A stretch of 64,000 nt of DNA from Dichetophora obliterata (GCA_963920525.1 OY986438.1:53579753-53643752); one strand, 5' to 3'. Positions 43,601 to 56,297 are shown, counted from the first letter of the stretch. Numbers and translations: made by a program. The notes: a model not told the origin generated them from the sequence alone.

Positions 43601-44460
43601 GATTATTGGTACTAATTTTGTGAATATGATATGCACACTACACTGGTTGACACACGCTTGTACACATTAGAAAATATAATATAATTTTAAAGATGATGTA
43701 AAAATCTTTCTCGTATCATGTCAGATATATTTAAAAATTTGGTTTAATTTTTTTGTCATACAATAAATTTCAGTAATTTTTTGCTAAAGCAAATATTTTT
43801 AATAGTTTAATAAATTAAATAATGTGAGGCCTTTATCCTTAAATGAAATCCCACTAATTACAATCGAGCCCCAAGATTTCAACTTTTAAAATTAGAATTT
43901 TAACAATATTAAACAATATTTTTTTTGTTGAATTACTGGAAAAAACTAAATTTTTAGGCTATTTTTATACTTTAAAAGACTTTAATTCCTAAACCAATTT
44001 CGAGTGGACCAAAATTTTCAGATTTGGATTTAGGAGATCAAAAGCCATATCATTCGCAAAAATTAAAAATGTGAGTTGTTTCTCTTCTTGAAATGATCCC
44101 CGCATGTTAAGGGAGATATTTTTCACCGGATCTCACACCGCATTGACACCAATCTACTTATTTCTTTTTCCATCATGAATCAGTTCTAGCAGTTTGCAAG
44201 TTCCTACAATCGAGTAAGAAATCTGGATAATTTAAAAAATTTATTTTTTTTTAATTCAAACCGCATGAATAAATAAATAAAGAGGTACACACATATTAGA
44301 TGTGTTTTGGGTTCCATAAATTTTTCTTAACGTATTCCAGAACCTCCAGAAAAGTATAGAAAATTCTCAAACTGGGTGGGCGCCGCTAAATAACATGAAT
44401 ATAAAATGATTGTTTGAAATCGAGTCTCCTAGTTAAAGAGTAAACGCCATTGTCACTGCG
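43601..44460. other. AT-rich spacer
   Basis: Nothing recognised. Confidence 0.4.
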
Positions 44461-44469
44461 CTCGTACAA

Positions 44470-44600
44470 CGGTCATATATATTTGCACTCAACTCGCTCG
44501 AGTGCAATTGAGTTCCTCGTCTGGTCGTTTTCGTCGTTTGGACGAGTTTCATGTTAACCAGCACCAACACCACATCAAACCCAAATTTATAACGCGTGCA
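44470..44600 (+). promoter_or_regulatory. Possible core promoter
   Basis: TATATAT at 44475-44481 is followed about 25-30 bases later by a mixed, less AT-rich segment (GCAATTGAGTTCCTCG). A palindrome, TTGCACTC...GAGTGCAA, lies between (44483-44507). This is a suggestion; a transcript would be needed to support it. Confidence 0.3.
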
Positions 44601-44674
44601 TATTGTACCTTTAAATGTTCTAGAATATAAATCAATAAAACTAAAATTATTAACCTTAAATTAGTAAAATAACT

Positions 44675-44845
44675 ATGGTGTTTAAATTAAGATGGTTTTT
44701 AGTTGCCGCCTTTACATTCAGTTACACTCCTATTTACGTTAATGTCATAAAAAACTTGATTATAAGATATTCTAATGTAAAATCGTTGATCCAAAATTGG
44801 CCTACTTTAATAAATTTCCTAATTTTTTCTTTCGCTTTTGAATAA
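44675..44845 (+). CDS. Small ORF with signal-peptide-like start (56 residues)
   Basis: The ATG at 44675 (context AACTATGG) opens a frame of 56 residues beginning MVFKLRWFLVAAFTFSYTPI, which has a basic start and a hydrophobic stretch like a signal peptide, and ending SFAFE. It lies about 190 bases after a TATA-like sequence. A 13-codon frame (44551-44592) precedes it. It could be a first exon or chance. I do not recognise the protein. Confidence 0.25.
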   Translation: MVFKLRWFLVAAFTFSYTPIYVNVIKNLIIRYSNVKSLIQNWPTLINFLIFSFAFE

Positions 44846-44939
44846 GAAGCTTTGCTCTCGCCTAAATCGCTGCAAATTTCTTTAATTTAAATGCTGCTGA
44901 ATTGTTTGTCATTTTATAAGGTTTAAAAAAATCTAAATT

Positions 44940-45245
44940 GGATAGTTGGAAAGTACATAATGAACTTATCGTCATATGAAATCAAAAAAGCCATAAGTTA
45001 CAAAAAATTCAAAATCGACTTTTTGATTGATTATGATGCATCTTATCAAAATACATGTTTCGCAAAATTTTACAGTTCTATAACTAAAACCAACGTTTTT
45101 ATTAGCAAAATTCTCTAAGCCCTTAGTTTAAGCGCAACTTACAATTTAGAAAGTTTTTTGATTTTCTCTTAAAATTTTTTAATTTAAACTTACGGCTTTT
45201 TTAATTTAATATGAAGATATATAAAAAATGTTCATTGCCTAGGGG
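44940..45245. repeat. Foldback remnant
   Basis: TCATATGAAATCAAAAAAGCC-TAAGTT near 44973-45005 is mirrored at 45175-45220 (AACTTACGGCTTTTTTAATT). The arms are diverged and the ends unclear. Confidence 0.55.
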
Positions 45246-47060
45246 GGCAGCGCCCCAATGCCAGTGCGGACGACCATGCTGTTATCTATACAGACTTCAG
45301 AGCTGGTAGTGTTCAGTAGGTGGACCTGTTCAGCAGGTGGGCATCATCCCCTGCCATAAGAAATCGACTCTACTAAACGTAACTCCCAATTTTAACCATT
45401 ATTATTATTGATCAATGTCAGCACTGTATGAAGGAGTGTAAAATATCGAACATATTTTGAGACAATTCCTTAGGAATTCGTGATTTTTGTGGCCGCCAAA
45501 TTTCGATAACAAAATAAAACTTGAAAACATAATCAGTATATCAAAAGTTATTCATAAAAAAATTATCAGATAAAATATTTCAGAGCTACGAATGTATATA
45601 TAATTTCAAATTACGGACAAAACGAATAAGGGGACGTCCATAAACTTCGTTACCAATTTAGGGGGAAGGGTGTTTTGAAATGCACTAAAAAGTACCAAAA
45701 ACTAAAACGAACCCAAAAAAGTTCTCAATAACATTATTTAAGACTAGCTGATATTTACCCGGTGATACTCTGGAATGTACATATTTAAAAAAAATTTCTA
45801 GATACTATTTTACTATTCTTTAAAAATATTTTTTGAAAAAAATATATTTTTATGATTTGAGTTGTTAAAATTTATAGTAGTTGTAATTTTTTTCCTGCAG
45901 ATGGGCCCTCTGCAAACGAAAAAATAAATAAAAGTATTCTTGAAGCCTAAGCATTTCTTAAAACTTATAAAAATATGTTGAAAAATTCAAATTGTTACAA
46001 AAATCAAACCATTGCATTTTCCTTAATAGAAATACAACAAATTTTGTGTCAAACTGAAACAGTTTTTACTTAAAAATTTTAAATACGTCATACGAAAGGG
46101 TATAAAAAATAAAATTTTCAATTTTCATTATTTTTAAAAACTTTTGCACCATTTTTAGAAAAAACCGACATTTTGTGGACCTTTTTTGAAAAAAAAAAAA
46201 TAAATATATAAATCCTTATCTAACGCTATCCTGCAATAATTTTTGTCATGTACTTTTATTAAACTTTTTGGCGAAAGCATATTAAATAATATATATTATC
46301 GAGAGTCAAACATTTTATTTGGAATCGTTTGTTCAATAGTTTTCAAGATATAAGAATTTTTCAGTATTAAACAAATGGAAAATTTTTAAATTTAATTATC
46401 ATTAAGAAAGTTAAAAAAGTTTGTATACATTTACCGATATTTGATCAAATCGCATTATTTAAAAGTTTCTCCAGTTCTTAAAACACTTTTTTAATTTATT
46501 TTTTTAGAAATATATTGTATAAACAAATTTCAAGATTAATATCGCATTCTATTCTGAAAAAAATGTCCTTACAAAATGTAGAATTTTTCAGATTCTGACC
46601 TGAATTAACATAATGTTGACCTCTTTTTAACTGAGAAACAAACAAAAATTTTCAAAATTTTTTCATTTTATGCACTGTATGGCTGCATTGTTGTTTTGAA
46701 TTCCGATGTATTTACGATTGAGGTAATGCACAGTGAATTTGGAACAAACATTCAATCAAATATTTATCGAAAAAATCAGTTTTAATAAAATAATTTCAGA
46801 TATATTTCAAAATTTCAAATTTTGCTTCTAACAATTGTCACAGAACAAAATATAAAATATAAAAGTTATTTATTTTAAAGTTTTTTCCTAAATGACCTTG
46901 TTATTTATTATGTTGATTTTATATGATTTAAAGTGGAAGACTTCCAGCAGGCTGTTGAACTCCATAAATAATAACATAAGCATAAAAACTAAAGTAAAGC
47001 AAAATACAACAACAAATGTGGATATATGAAATTTGAGAAAAACTGAGAAATTGACACTTC
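45246..47060. other. Unassigned AT-rich sequence
   Basis: A short GC-rich piece occurs at 45240-45370. GGGGACGTCCATAAACTTCG at about 45631 and ACTAGCTGATATTTACCCGG at 45744 look like transposon-end phrases without partners. No gene. Confidence 0.4.
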
Positions 47061-47385
47061 AAATCTCATCGCCTCTGTGGTGCAGTGCGTCAGTACGCGC
47101 TTGCACGGGTGTCACAAGGATTTCTGATGAAGCGTTTAGCACTGCCGAAATTGCAATAAAATCAGGTAGTGATTTTTTCCTTTTCATATTGAAAAACTTT
47201 TGTTGTTGTTGTTGTTGTTGTTTCCTTGGAAAGATTCGTTAGAATAATTAATTGTTATTACTTTCACCTCAAGCTCAATAAACGACTTTAAACTATCAAA
47301 CAACTAGAATTTGTATTTAAAATCAAGTATGATTTAAACTATAAACATTTAGAATTTGTATTTAAATCATATAAAATCAACATTA
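47061..47385 (+). repeat. tRNA-derived SINE, family A, copy 2, box B deleted
   Basis: It starts AAATCTCATCGCCTCTG like the copy at 21546-21882 and has box A TGGTGCAGTGCG (47078-47089), but about 30 bp including box B are missing: CACGGGTGTCACAAGGATTT replaces them. The body, the GTT repeat and the tail with two AGAATTTGTATTTAA units are shared. Confidence 0.83.
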
Positions 47386-47688
47386 AAAAAGTTATTTATT
47401 TTGTTTTATGTTGAAATTATTTACTTACGGGCAGAATGCAGAACCGTCGAATTTCACAGATCAGAAAATTCTGTATTTGTTATACTTTTGCGGTCAACAC
47501 TTTTGAGAAAAGAACACGTTTTATTTGAAGGTCAACATAATTTTTTTTAGAAAAGAACAGAAAAAATGCAGAGTTCTAGAAGAGCCAGAAAAAATTCAGA
47601 ATTTTTTTCAGAAAAGCATCCACTAAGGTTTCGACCCTGATTACTTGTGATAATGGATTATTCCCAAAATAAATTTAGCAATCTTCGT
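47386..47688. other. Unassigned spacer
   Basis: No feature recognised. Confidence 0.4.
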
Positions 47689-47696
47689 ATGTATAT

Positions 47697-49510
47697 TAGG
47701 GCGCATTGAAAAGTTAAGATCGTAATCTTAGAGGTCTCAAAAGTTGCATTTGGTGGTCAAAATCTCCCAAAAAAAAATAAGGATGTCCTCCTCTCCCGCA
47801 AGGACAAAGGAGTTTTTTTATGAAAAACAGTAAAAAATCACGATCTCAAAATGCTTTGATTTTTGTAAGAAAGATTTTCATTTTAGTGTTTGCATTTTCC
47901 TTAAAGTTGGCGAATTAATAATTTGCATATTTTTTGCATATGCATTTTCTTGTTTTTGATAAATGTATACTTGAATGCAATTTTTTAACTTTTTAAAAAA
48001 ATAAATATAAGATTTTATATCTCGGGCACCAGAAGTGGTACCGAAGATAATTTCCTTAATTTAGTTAGATTCTTCAAATATTTCTGAATAACACCTTATC
48101 CAAAAATATCAATTTACAATACCTGGTTAGGACCACGAATTTTTTCCCCATTTCAATTTTTTTTTTTAAATGTTCCTTCCCTGAGAATTTTATTATTTCG
48201 TTAAAACACCTCAACTCAGCATTCACAAAAATGTTATACTAAAATTTTGAGTTTCTGAGTTTGCCATTCGATGGGTCGCTATTGACTTAACAATTGTTGT
48301 TAAGAAGTGTTTTAATGAAATAATAACCATAAAGGAGATATGAACAAAACTGTTACATTTCATGCTTGACGTAATTTTTTTAAATATCAAAATAGGGAAA
48401 AAAATCGTGGTTATGCTGTTTTGAAATAGATATTTTTAGACAGGGTTTCGTTTAAAACCGAAGAATCCGAATTGAGAAAATTATTTTCGGTACCACTTCT
48501 GGTGCCCGAGATATAAGCCCTAATATTCAGTTTTTTTTTAAAGTTAAAAAATTGATTTCAAGTATACATTTCTCCAAAAACAGGAAAATGCATATGTAAG
48601 AAATATGCAAATTATTAATTCGCCGAATTTAAGGAAAACGTTAACACTCTAATTAATATCACCAAAATTTAGACAATCAAATAACAATTAAAAGTTCTGT
48701 ACTATCTCGAGTGAACCTTTAGATTCGAATATCCTTCACACAGGACACTGTGGGTAAAAACTAAGTGTGGCATCATGTTTGCCAAAATATTGTTAGCTTA
48801 AGTCTATATTTACTTTTGCTTTAAGAAATACACTCAACTCTGTTTTTACACGGTCTTTTTTGCACGTTTTTAAAATAGCACAGTTCAGTAAAAAAATTGT
48901 TTTACACGAATTTTTTGGTGTTGCACGATTAAAAAAAATGTTCACCAACTATTTTCATACTGTATTCAAATATGATCAGTTTATGCCCACACATGTGTGC
49001 TAGATTTGAAAGTTTTGACTACCACTGGTTAATGTTTATAAGTTTGGGGCAAAAACCGATTTCTAGTCTTTTTTCACATTGTACTCTTACTGCTTTTGGT
49101 TTTTTTAATATAAATTAATTGTTTTTGTTTAATATAATTGTATATTATATTGAAATCAATACTTTTTTACACGGTTTTGTGAGCTAAAATTTAAAAGTTT
49201 TTCATCTTACACGATTTCTCAAAGTTTTGGAACACATCCAGAAATTTACCATATTTTTTTGCACTTTTTTCTTAGGAACGTATCTATCGTGTAAAAAGAG
49301 AGTGTATATAGTTTTTCTTAGAAAAATTAAAGCATTTTTAAATCGTGATTTTTCTCTGTTTTTCTCAAAAAACATTTTTTTCCTTGCGGGAGAGGAAGAG
49401 ATCATTATATATTTCTAAATTTTTTTTTTTGGAAATCTTGGCTACCCAATGCAACTTTTGAGACCTCTTAGAATGTGAAATTCGAAAAAATTTTAATTCG
49501 ATACGCCCTA
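47697..49510. mobile_element. 1.8-kb non-autonomous hAT element with long inverted ends
   Basis: A perfect 8-bp direct repeat, ATGTATAT (47689-47696 and 49511-49518), encloses 1814 bp. Both ends start TAGGGCG and pair over about 170-200 bp (47697-47868 with 49312-49510), sharing AGAGGTCTCAAAAGTTGCAT and CTCTCCCGCAAGGA. There is no transposase. A separate end of this family lies at 32588. The interior holds a second inverted structure. Confidence 0.9.
47886..48657. repeat. Large foldback inside the hAT element
   Basis: The arms are inverted over almost the whole length with a centre near 48270: TTTCCTTAAAGTTGGCGAAT with its mirror at 48620-48645, and CTCGGGCACCAGAAGTGGTA with TACCACTTCTGGTGCCCGAG. 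Pairing weakens near the centre. It may be a nested MITE or part of the element design. Confidence 0.82.
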
Positions 49511-49518
49511 ATGTATAT

Positions 49519-51669
49519 AATACAAGTACACTCCTTTTTTTGTTATGCTGTCTGAAATGGGATTGATAAAAAGGGGCTCTGGTTATATAATAACAACTCA
49601 CAACACATAATTGTAATGTTGCTATAATATATCTTACTTTATATGTAAATTTCAGATTCTAAATATGTAAATAGCTAAATGGTTTAACATACAACACTCT
49701 TAGTTGAGATATTCTATTCCAAATAAGATTGTTTCCCAACGCATTGTAACTACATTCATTGCATACTGCAAATCATAATGAATAGCCTTAAGTTCTCATC
49801 GTATGCCACATGAATTACAGCTCAGTTTTCTGGGAAGCATCAGCAATCATATTCTTTAATGCAAGAATTAAATGCCTTTAATATTAATTAAGTCTAAAGT
49901 GTGAAAATAGCTTATTTTACTATGAATTTAACGAATCTTTAAAACACAAAACTTTTAATTTACCATGATAAAAAAGAATTTGTTGTGTAACAAATTTCGA
50001 GTTGCCCGAATTTATGCAAATATAATTATAACAACTCTTTTCCACTCTCTAGGTGGTCTTATCATCCAAAGTGATCTCTAGTGAATAACTTCAGCGTCTC
50101 AATGATGGCTTTAATTAAACTTCTTGGCTCTTCGCTGTAATTAATTCCGATAATTTGGAAAATTATGTAAATCCACACGCCTTAATGGGTAACCCCCTCA
50201 TTCGGTGGTTGAAGGAAAATGTAGAATAATGCACTATACTACATAACTGCTACGTAGCTGACCATCATTAGGAGTCGGCTTGTCACTCACAAGAACGTGG
50301 CTCTTAAAGCTAGCTGCTGGATGGATGATTTTACTTTTCTCTTTGTTTAAAACTTTAACTAATTAACTTGACAAAAATATGGATTTACCACGCTTTGGTA
50401 GAGTGCACCTCTAACATCACCGCAGTGGCGGGGGAAGGTGTTTCGAATTTGTGAACACTTGCTGACAGAATTTTTAATGTTTGCCAGAGATGCCAGCGTC
50501 TGATAAAATATTACAAAAAAGAATTGGACAAAACAAAAATAACGAATGTGTCTGGCAGCGCGAGTCAGACTGTGCTTGAATGCGTTTCCGTCATCAGATG
50601 AAGTTGGGCGATAAGGGATCCATCCGCAGTAGTTCCAAGAGCTGCTCACAAACAGAACTATTTTTTGATAGGTCTCTGTTAGGTTTAGATGGTTTTTTCT
50701 GTGAGTTTTTTTTTTTATATTTAACTCTTTCTCTGCAGCTTGACTGTGTTTGGAGCTGCGTGTTGCTATTTTTGTTGTCATCTGGATTGAATTAATTTGT
50801 GCCACAAAGTTATTCAAATAAAGTCAGCATGAGTTACCGAAACTCATGCTGTCTGGACGCTTCGCTTGGCTTGCTGAACTATATTGTTGTGGTGCAACTG
50901 AGCTAGTTTTTGACTTAACGATTTCACTGACCGCTGCTTCTTCGCTAGTTAAAGGCGCTAGTTTCCGTCGTAGTTATTGTCTCCAGTGGCGAAAATGCTC
51001 TAAAAAACAAATACCAACTGTTATAAAATTCATAACTATATAATTTAAAGCAATGTTTTAACTGTTGTTTATGTTGACAAAAGTTATTTCTAATTAAAAT
51101 ATTTTAAATTTATGGTATGTTGTGTTTTATTCGAGAAATGGCATATATTTCAAAGAGTTAAATAATATATGAACACATAAAAAAGCCACGATACAAATCA
51201 TCTGCGTAAATAAACTAGGTCTAAGATTAGCTTAGAAGATAAGATCTGGGTTACCTTTTACTATAAGAGAGAATTTGGTTTTAACTAATTTTCATAACTA
51301 ATTAAGGTTCACCTACACTGTCGCGCTAACTTACACTAACCTACACTGGCTCTTTAGTCATTAATATAAAATGCAATTTTATTATAATCGCTAAGACATA
51401 ATATTTCATCATGTAAAAATATGTTAAAAATAATTTTTTTTTTTTTAACTTTAAAGAAGTAGTATTATGAGTTTTTGAAGTGAATGAGAATTAAACTGAA
51501 GTGGACTAATACCTATATAGGTAATGCCTTTTTATCACTATGAAGATAAATTTAAGAGCTAAGATATCAATAGTATTCGTATTGTATAAAAGATGCCACA
51601 CCCATTTCCTCAGTCAAATTTTAAATAGCTTTTTATTGATTCGCATTCTTTTTCAAAAACGACCCAACA
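49519..51669. other. Unassigned sequence, part possibly unique
   Basis: The segment from about 49740 to 50820 has less repetitive character and several TAATTAA-type sites, but no gene could be assigned. A minus-strand frame at 50359-50817 and a plus-strand frame at 50846-51043 match nothing I know. Confidence 0.35.
50825..50851. repeat. Perfect 11-bp hairpin
   Basis: CAGCATGAGTT and AACTCATGCTG flank a 5-nt loop. Confidence 0.85.
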
Positions 51670-51679
51670 TATTTCTCTG

Positions 51680-53125
51680 GTCTGTGTGAAAATTCTTATG
51701 AGTCCTACCTAGCCCAAATTCCAAATAAACTTACCACCGATCCAAAAAAATTTGATCAGTTTGTTAATATCAGGAAGGAATCAGAAAATTACTGAATGAT
51801 CCCGAAATAATTGCAAATCTATTTGCGAATTTCTACAGTCAGTTATATTCCAGCCATAATAGCCCTTTCAGACCGTTATGCATTGATTGTGCAGGTAACT
51901 TTTAGTCTAAATATCTATACTTCTATTTCACAAATGTTAATCAATTTTACATGTATCGATTGCACACGTTATTGTTTATGTTTGCCTTTCATATTGTTTA
52001 GCTGTTAATTTTGTCGTGACTTTTCACGAAATTCTTGCTTCACATTTTTTTTTTTAATGAGTTAGTTGTTAGTTGTAGAAAATAGTTGTTTTTTCATATA
52101 CTAAAATACTAATAGCGTAATTTTAGTGAAGTTAACACATTTTAACTAAAAAAATAACATATTTTAAAATCTCAAATGATTTGACAACATCTGTTGCAAA
52201 AAAAATATTTTCAGTACAAATTTCGTTTCTTGAAAATCCTTGAAGGATATGAAAATATCAAAATTTAGGCATTGAATATGTTTTCATATCATATAAAGAC
52301 CATTTACTCCCAAAAATCATAAAAAAATTCTCAGTAGCTTACCGTCAGGTCTGACAGGATAATGCACCATATAACGAATACTTTTGTTCTTTAATAAAAT
52401 GTTGCAAAACTGCGTTTACTTCAGTTAGCATTACACTTGACAATGTGATAGATAAGTTGCTAAACTAAAGTTTGATTACTCTCTTGGGTCTGCTATTGTG
52501 TTGAAAAACTCCCCAATTTCTTGGATCATCCCCTTTTTGCTCTTTTTTAGTTCTCAAGCCGTTTTTTCAAAGCTCTTGAAAAATTCGTATATGCAGGGTG
52601 TCCCAGATCAACGTTTCAATACGGCGCTGGTTGATTCCTTGGGTTAAGACAAGAAAAAAAACTAATTAAAAATCTTTAAAAAACCGTTTCCAAGAAGTTC
52701 CTATCTGAAATACTTTTTAAGTTACTGCATTAAAACTGATGACACCTATGAATGCCATTTTTTCTATACTTCCGCTTATAGCTCGAAAAAGGGGGGAGAT
52801 GGACCCCCCTGCCACATAATTTTTTTCTTGTCTTGACCCAAGGAATCAACCAGCGCCGGATTGAAACGTTGATCGTCTTTGACACCCTGTATACCTTTGT
52901 ACACAAAAGGGCTAAAAAAGTTATATTACAAATTATAAACCAATAGAAAATTTTGCCAAAATTTTCGCAAGTCGACTATTTTCAAAAATTGACTACCACC
53001 AACTAAAAATAATTTGTTCCTAGTACGCTATGCTTTTTGAAAAACGGTTATAATATTGACGAAGTTTTTAATGACTTTAGCAAAGTATTCGACAAGATTT
53101 CGCACGCTCTTATCCTTTTTAAGCT
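51680..53125 (+). pseudogene. Fragments of a jockey/CR1-like ORF2, split by a MITE
   Basis: The first fragment (about 51690-51840) reads like the linker before the RT (YESYLAQIPNKLTTDPKKFD, then IIANLFANFYSQLYS). The second (about 53045-53125) reads like the RT block with its catalytic Asp (FNDFSKVFDKISHALILFKL). The space between them is non-coding and contains the MITE at 52594-52889. The two pieces are assumed to be one old copy; they could be two. Confidence 0.65.
52594..52889. mobile_element. MITE with about 65-bp inverted ends
   Basis: The ends are CAGGGTGTCCCAGATCAACG and, from the right, CAGGGTGTCAAAGACGATCA. Pairing continues through CGCTGGTTGATTCCTTGGGT and GACAAGAAAAAAA. CAGGGTGT ends with a short AT target are common in Tc1/mariner-type MITEs. 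Confidence 0.85.
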
Positions 53126-53302
53126 AAGAGCCAGTAACTATATTTTGTGCACCCGCCCGCAGTTTTCTAATAGCGCCCTGCTATTTATTTTAAGAGTAAA
53201 ACTATATTATTAGTAACACTATGTTAGGTAACTAGAAGCGTAGGAGAAAACAAGACAAAAAAAAAAGAACAAGAAGAGACTTTTTAATTCAATAGTCATC
53301 AT

Positions 53303-53971
53303 TAGAGAGGATAAAAATGTGAACGATAAAACTTGATTTATGCGTATCAAAAAGTACGAAAAATCGAAAATATGCTCGATGAATTTAAAAATATGCTCGA
53401 TAAAAATACTTTAAGAGAAAAATAATACAAAATTGTACATATTTTGGAAAGGAATATATGTTTCCAATCTTATAAATGTTTGGAATAACATTTCCTTTAA
53501 GCGTTTTAATATGTAGAATTTCTGACGTATACCTATATAAAGTAAAAAAGCCCTGTTTTTTAAATAAACGTAAAAACTTAAAAATAATATTAATTTATAC
53601 TGAGCAACTTCGTTTTTAGTCTTTTTATTGCTATTGAAATTACTATTGAACTTTAAAAAAAACAATATAAAATGCAGTTAAACATTTTTCAAATTTTAGA
53701 ATGATAATAAACTACCAAGTGCTGCTATAAACTCTCCATTGAAAAATTTCTACTTTTTTCAGTTACAAACGATGAATATGCAGAGAAACTAACGTCAGCA
53801 TCGCAAGACGTTGCCAGGCAATATCTTAGGTTTGATAATTCTTCGGGCAAATGTTTACTCACATACTCACTAAAAACTTGTTCTTTTTTAAACAAAATTT
53901 TTTCGAAGACTTTATGTCCTTAAATCCTACATTACGATGCAATATGCAAATGCATATTTTTATCCTCTCTA
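53303..53971. mobile_element. Non-autonomous hAT-type element
   Basis: The flanks GTCATCAT (53295-53302) and GTAATCAT (53972-53979) agree at 7 of 8 bases. The inverted ends are TAGAGAGGATAAAAATG and TAGAGAGGATAAAAATA. The interior is AT-rich without a transposase. Confidence 0.75.
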
Positions 53972-53979
53972 GTAATCAT

Positions 53980-54851
53980 TTATTACAACAGTTATATATT
54001 AAAAATATCTTGTTTTATAAATAAATTTATATTTTATTTTAATGGAATTTGTTAGAAAAAAAGCAATAACGTAAAAAATACTTTTTATAATATCAAATAT
54101 AATACAATTTATATAATCAAATATTAGAAGATTTTATCACAAATTTGGTAAAAGAAACCATATAAGTAGTAATTATTTAAAAACGTTAAACTAACTTAAA
54201 GTTTGAAAAATGAGATCAATAATTTTCCTTTTTGCGAAATGATAATTTTAAGATGTTAAATTTAAGGTACAATTATTACAGTGTGTAGCTATAAAAAAAA
54301 AAAAAAACCTTTTTTATTGATTTTTGTTACCTAGTATTATTAATTTTAATGATTCAAATAATGAGGAATTATTCATAAAGAAGAATTATTCATGAGGAAA
54401 TAAAAAAAAAATTTTTTGTCTTCATTGTTGTAGTTAATTTCCTACAGCGAGTTGAAGTTAACGTGTTTAAAAAATTGTTGCGATTGACTTCTCGTCTCCA
54501 GCATTTACAAAGCATCTGAAAGTAAAAAATCAAAGTGCATTCCTGAAATAAGGGTTGTTGTTGAGCACTCAACCTACGCGAATAAATAAAAAATAAACAA
54601 TGGCACGCGTTGAAAAAAAAAATGTACAAAAAACCCCCTTTTTTGCCATACAAAAAAAATATAAGTTTTTTGGCTTTTTATAGGTCTAGTGCTTAACAGA
54701 GTCTATAAAGATCACAATGAATCAAGATTCATCGAAATCGATCAAGTAAAACTCCAAATATCTTAGAAGCCAATTCGAAAAACCTTGTTTCGAGAAAAAC
54801 GCGATTAAAGATTTAAAGGGTCTTGAATATTACGCGATATGCGAATACAAT
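53980..54851. other. AT-rich spacer
   Basis: No gene. Near 54783 a phrase GAGAAAAACGCGATTAAAG resembles 23335-23355, suggesting an old shared repeat. Confidence 0.4.
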
Positions 54852-55110
54852 ATATGTGACCTTCTCCAAGAAAAGGGACCTAGTGTGTCAAAAAACGGGT
54901 TTGGACTTAAGAGTGGATTCTGGTACTTCAAATGGTGTAGAATAAGATGAAATGAGCTAGATTTCTGATAAAAATTTCTTTACCCCATAAAAACGTACAA
55001 AACGAACTTGGGAAAATCGATAAAAGTGCGTTATGAAATTTTAAATGCGTTTTTCTCAAAACTTCATTTTCACACACTAGGTCCCTTTTCTCGGAGAAGG
55101 TCACATATGT
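54852..55110. repeat. Inverted repeat of about 36 bp
   Basis: TATGTGACCTTCTCCAAGAA (left) is mirrored by TTCTCGGAGAAGGTCACATA (right) with AGGGACCTAGTGTGT adjoining in both. The outer ends are not defined. Confidence 0.7.
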
Positions 55111-56214
55111 TATAACTTTTTGCTATTTGATATTTTTTTCTAAAATTTTGTATACGTATCTTTAAGACCTTACAGAACCATATTCTAACGAAAAACAAAA
55201 ATTGATTTTTAATTTTGTACACACTGTAATAATACCTTAAATGTTTTGTATTTAACGTTAACTGTTAATTAAAGATTTTGACTAACGTCACAAAATTTGA
55301 CCAACTGAATGATTAAAATAACATCAGTAGCTGACTTGCTGACAATATGAAAGCTAACGGGTAAATCGACTTCGACCATTATCGAGTTTTGCCAAACAAA
55401 GGCGACTCAAAAACCTTTTGCTCAAAAAAATCGGATTTTTAACATCGATTATTGCACCTTGAGAAATCGTAGGTACGTGACTTCAATTTTATTTAAGCAC
55501 ATATTATTAAATTATTTTTCATTTATTGTTGTTAATTTTTAACAATAATAATTTGCGAAGGAAATAAATTCTTTGGTATATCTTATTTTTTTTGGAGAAG
55601 GAGTGATCGTAGAGCTATGAGAATTGGCACGAATATCTTTCTTGGCAAAATTAAGAAATGTTGAAAAAGTTATACAAATCCACCCTCTGCCACACCCACC
55701 TCCCATATAAACGAAATCCATTTTTGTCTGAAACTTCATTAAGTTTTGTTTCAAAACAGCGAAATTTGCTACATCAATTTCTTTTGTGATTATAGATAAA
55801 TGGAAAATTTCATAGGCGAATGCCACTCCCCGTAAATGCCACTCACTTATAAATTTGTATCCCGCTTTTAGTGTTTACTTTTATGATAAGGCTCAAACCA
55901 TATGTTAAAAATGTAAACAAAAACAGTAATTTGCCAGACATAAGAAATTTAAACTTTATTTTGATATACAAAAAAAATTAGATTATATAAAATGTGAATA
56001 ACAAGAAAAATTAAATTTTTAAAAAATGCAACTTTGACGGCTTGTCATAACGAAACGGTTGCAACTATTAATAAAATTCATTTTGATTTTTTCACCCAAG
56101 ATATTTTCTATTGAAAGCAACAAAAAATTGGAAAAAATTAAAACACCGATATACTATATTTTCGGCCGCTTATTTTACACTGTGTGTCGTTCTCCACTTA
56201 ATTTATAATTTTCA
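55111..56214. other. AT-rich spacer
   Basis: Nothing recognised. Confidence 0.4.
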
Positions 56215-56297
56215 TCAAGGGACTTGAGGGCGCCCCTGGCTTAGTTGCGCCCGCCCGCGATGCGGGCTCTGCGGGCCCTCGTTTTACGCCACTGATA
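56215..56297. other. Isolated GC-rich patch, possible transposon end
   Basis: The sequence around GCGCCCGCCCGCGATGCGGG ends at CGCCACTGAT. Read in reverse it begins CAGTGGCGTAAAACGAGGGC, as many DNA transposon ends do. No matching opposite end was found nearby. Confidence 0.4.

Noticed and set aside
50359..50817. Minus-strand frame of 152 residues
   Set aside because: No recognised motif, unusual mixed composition and stop-free length is within chance for this window.
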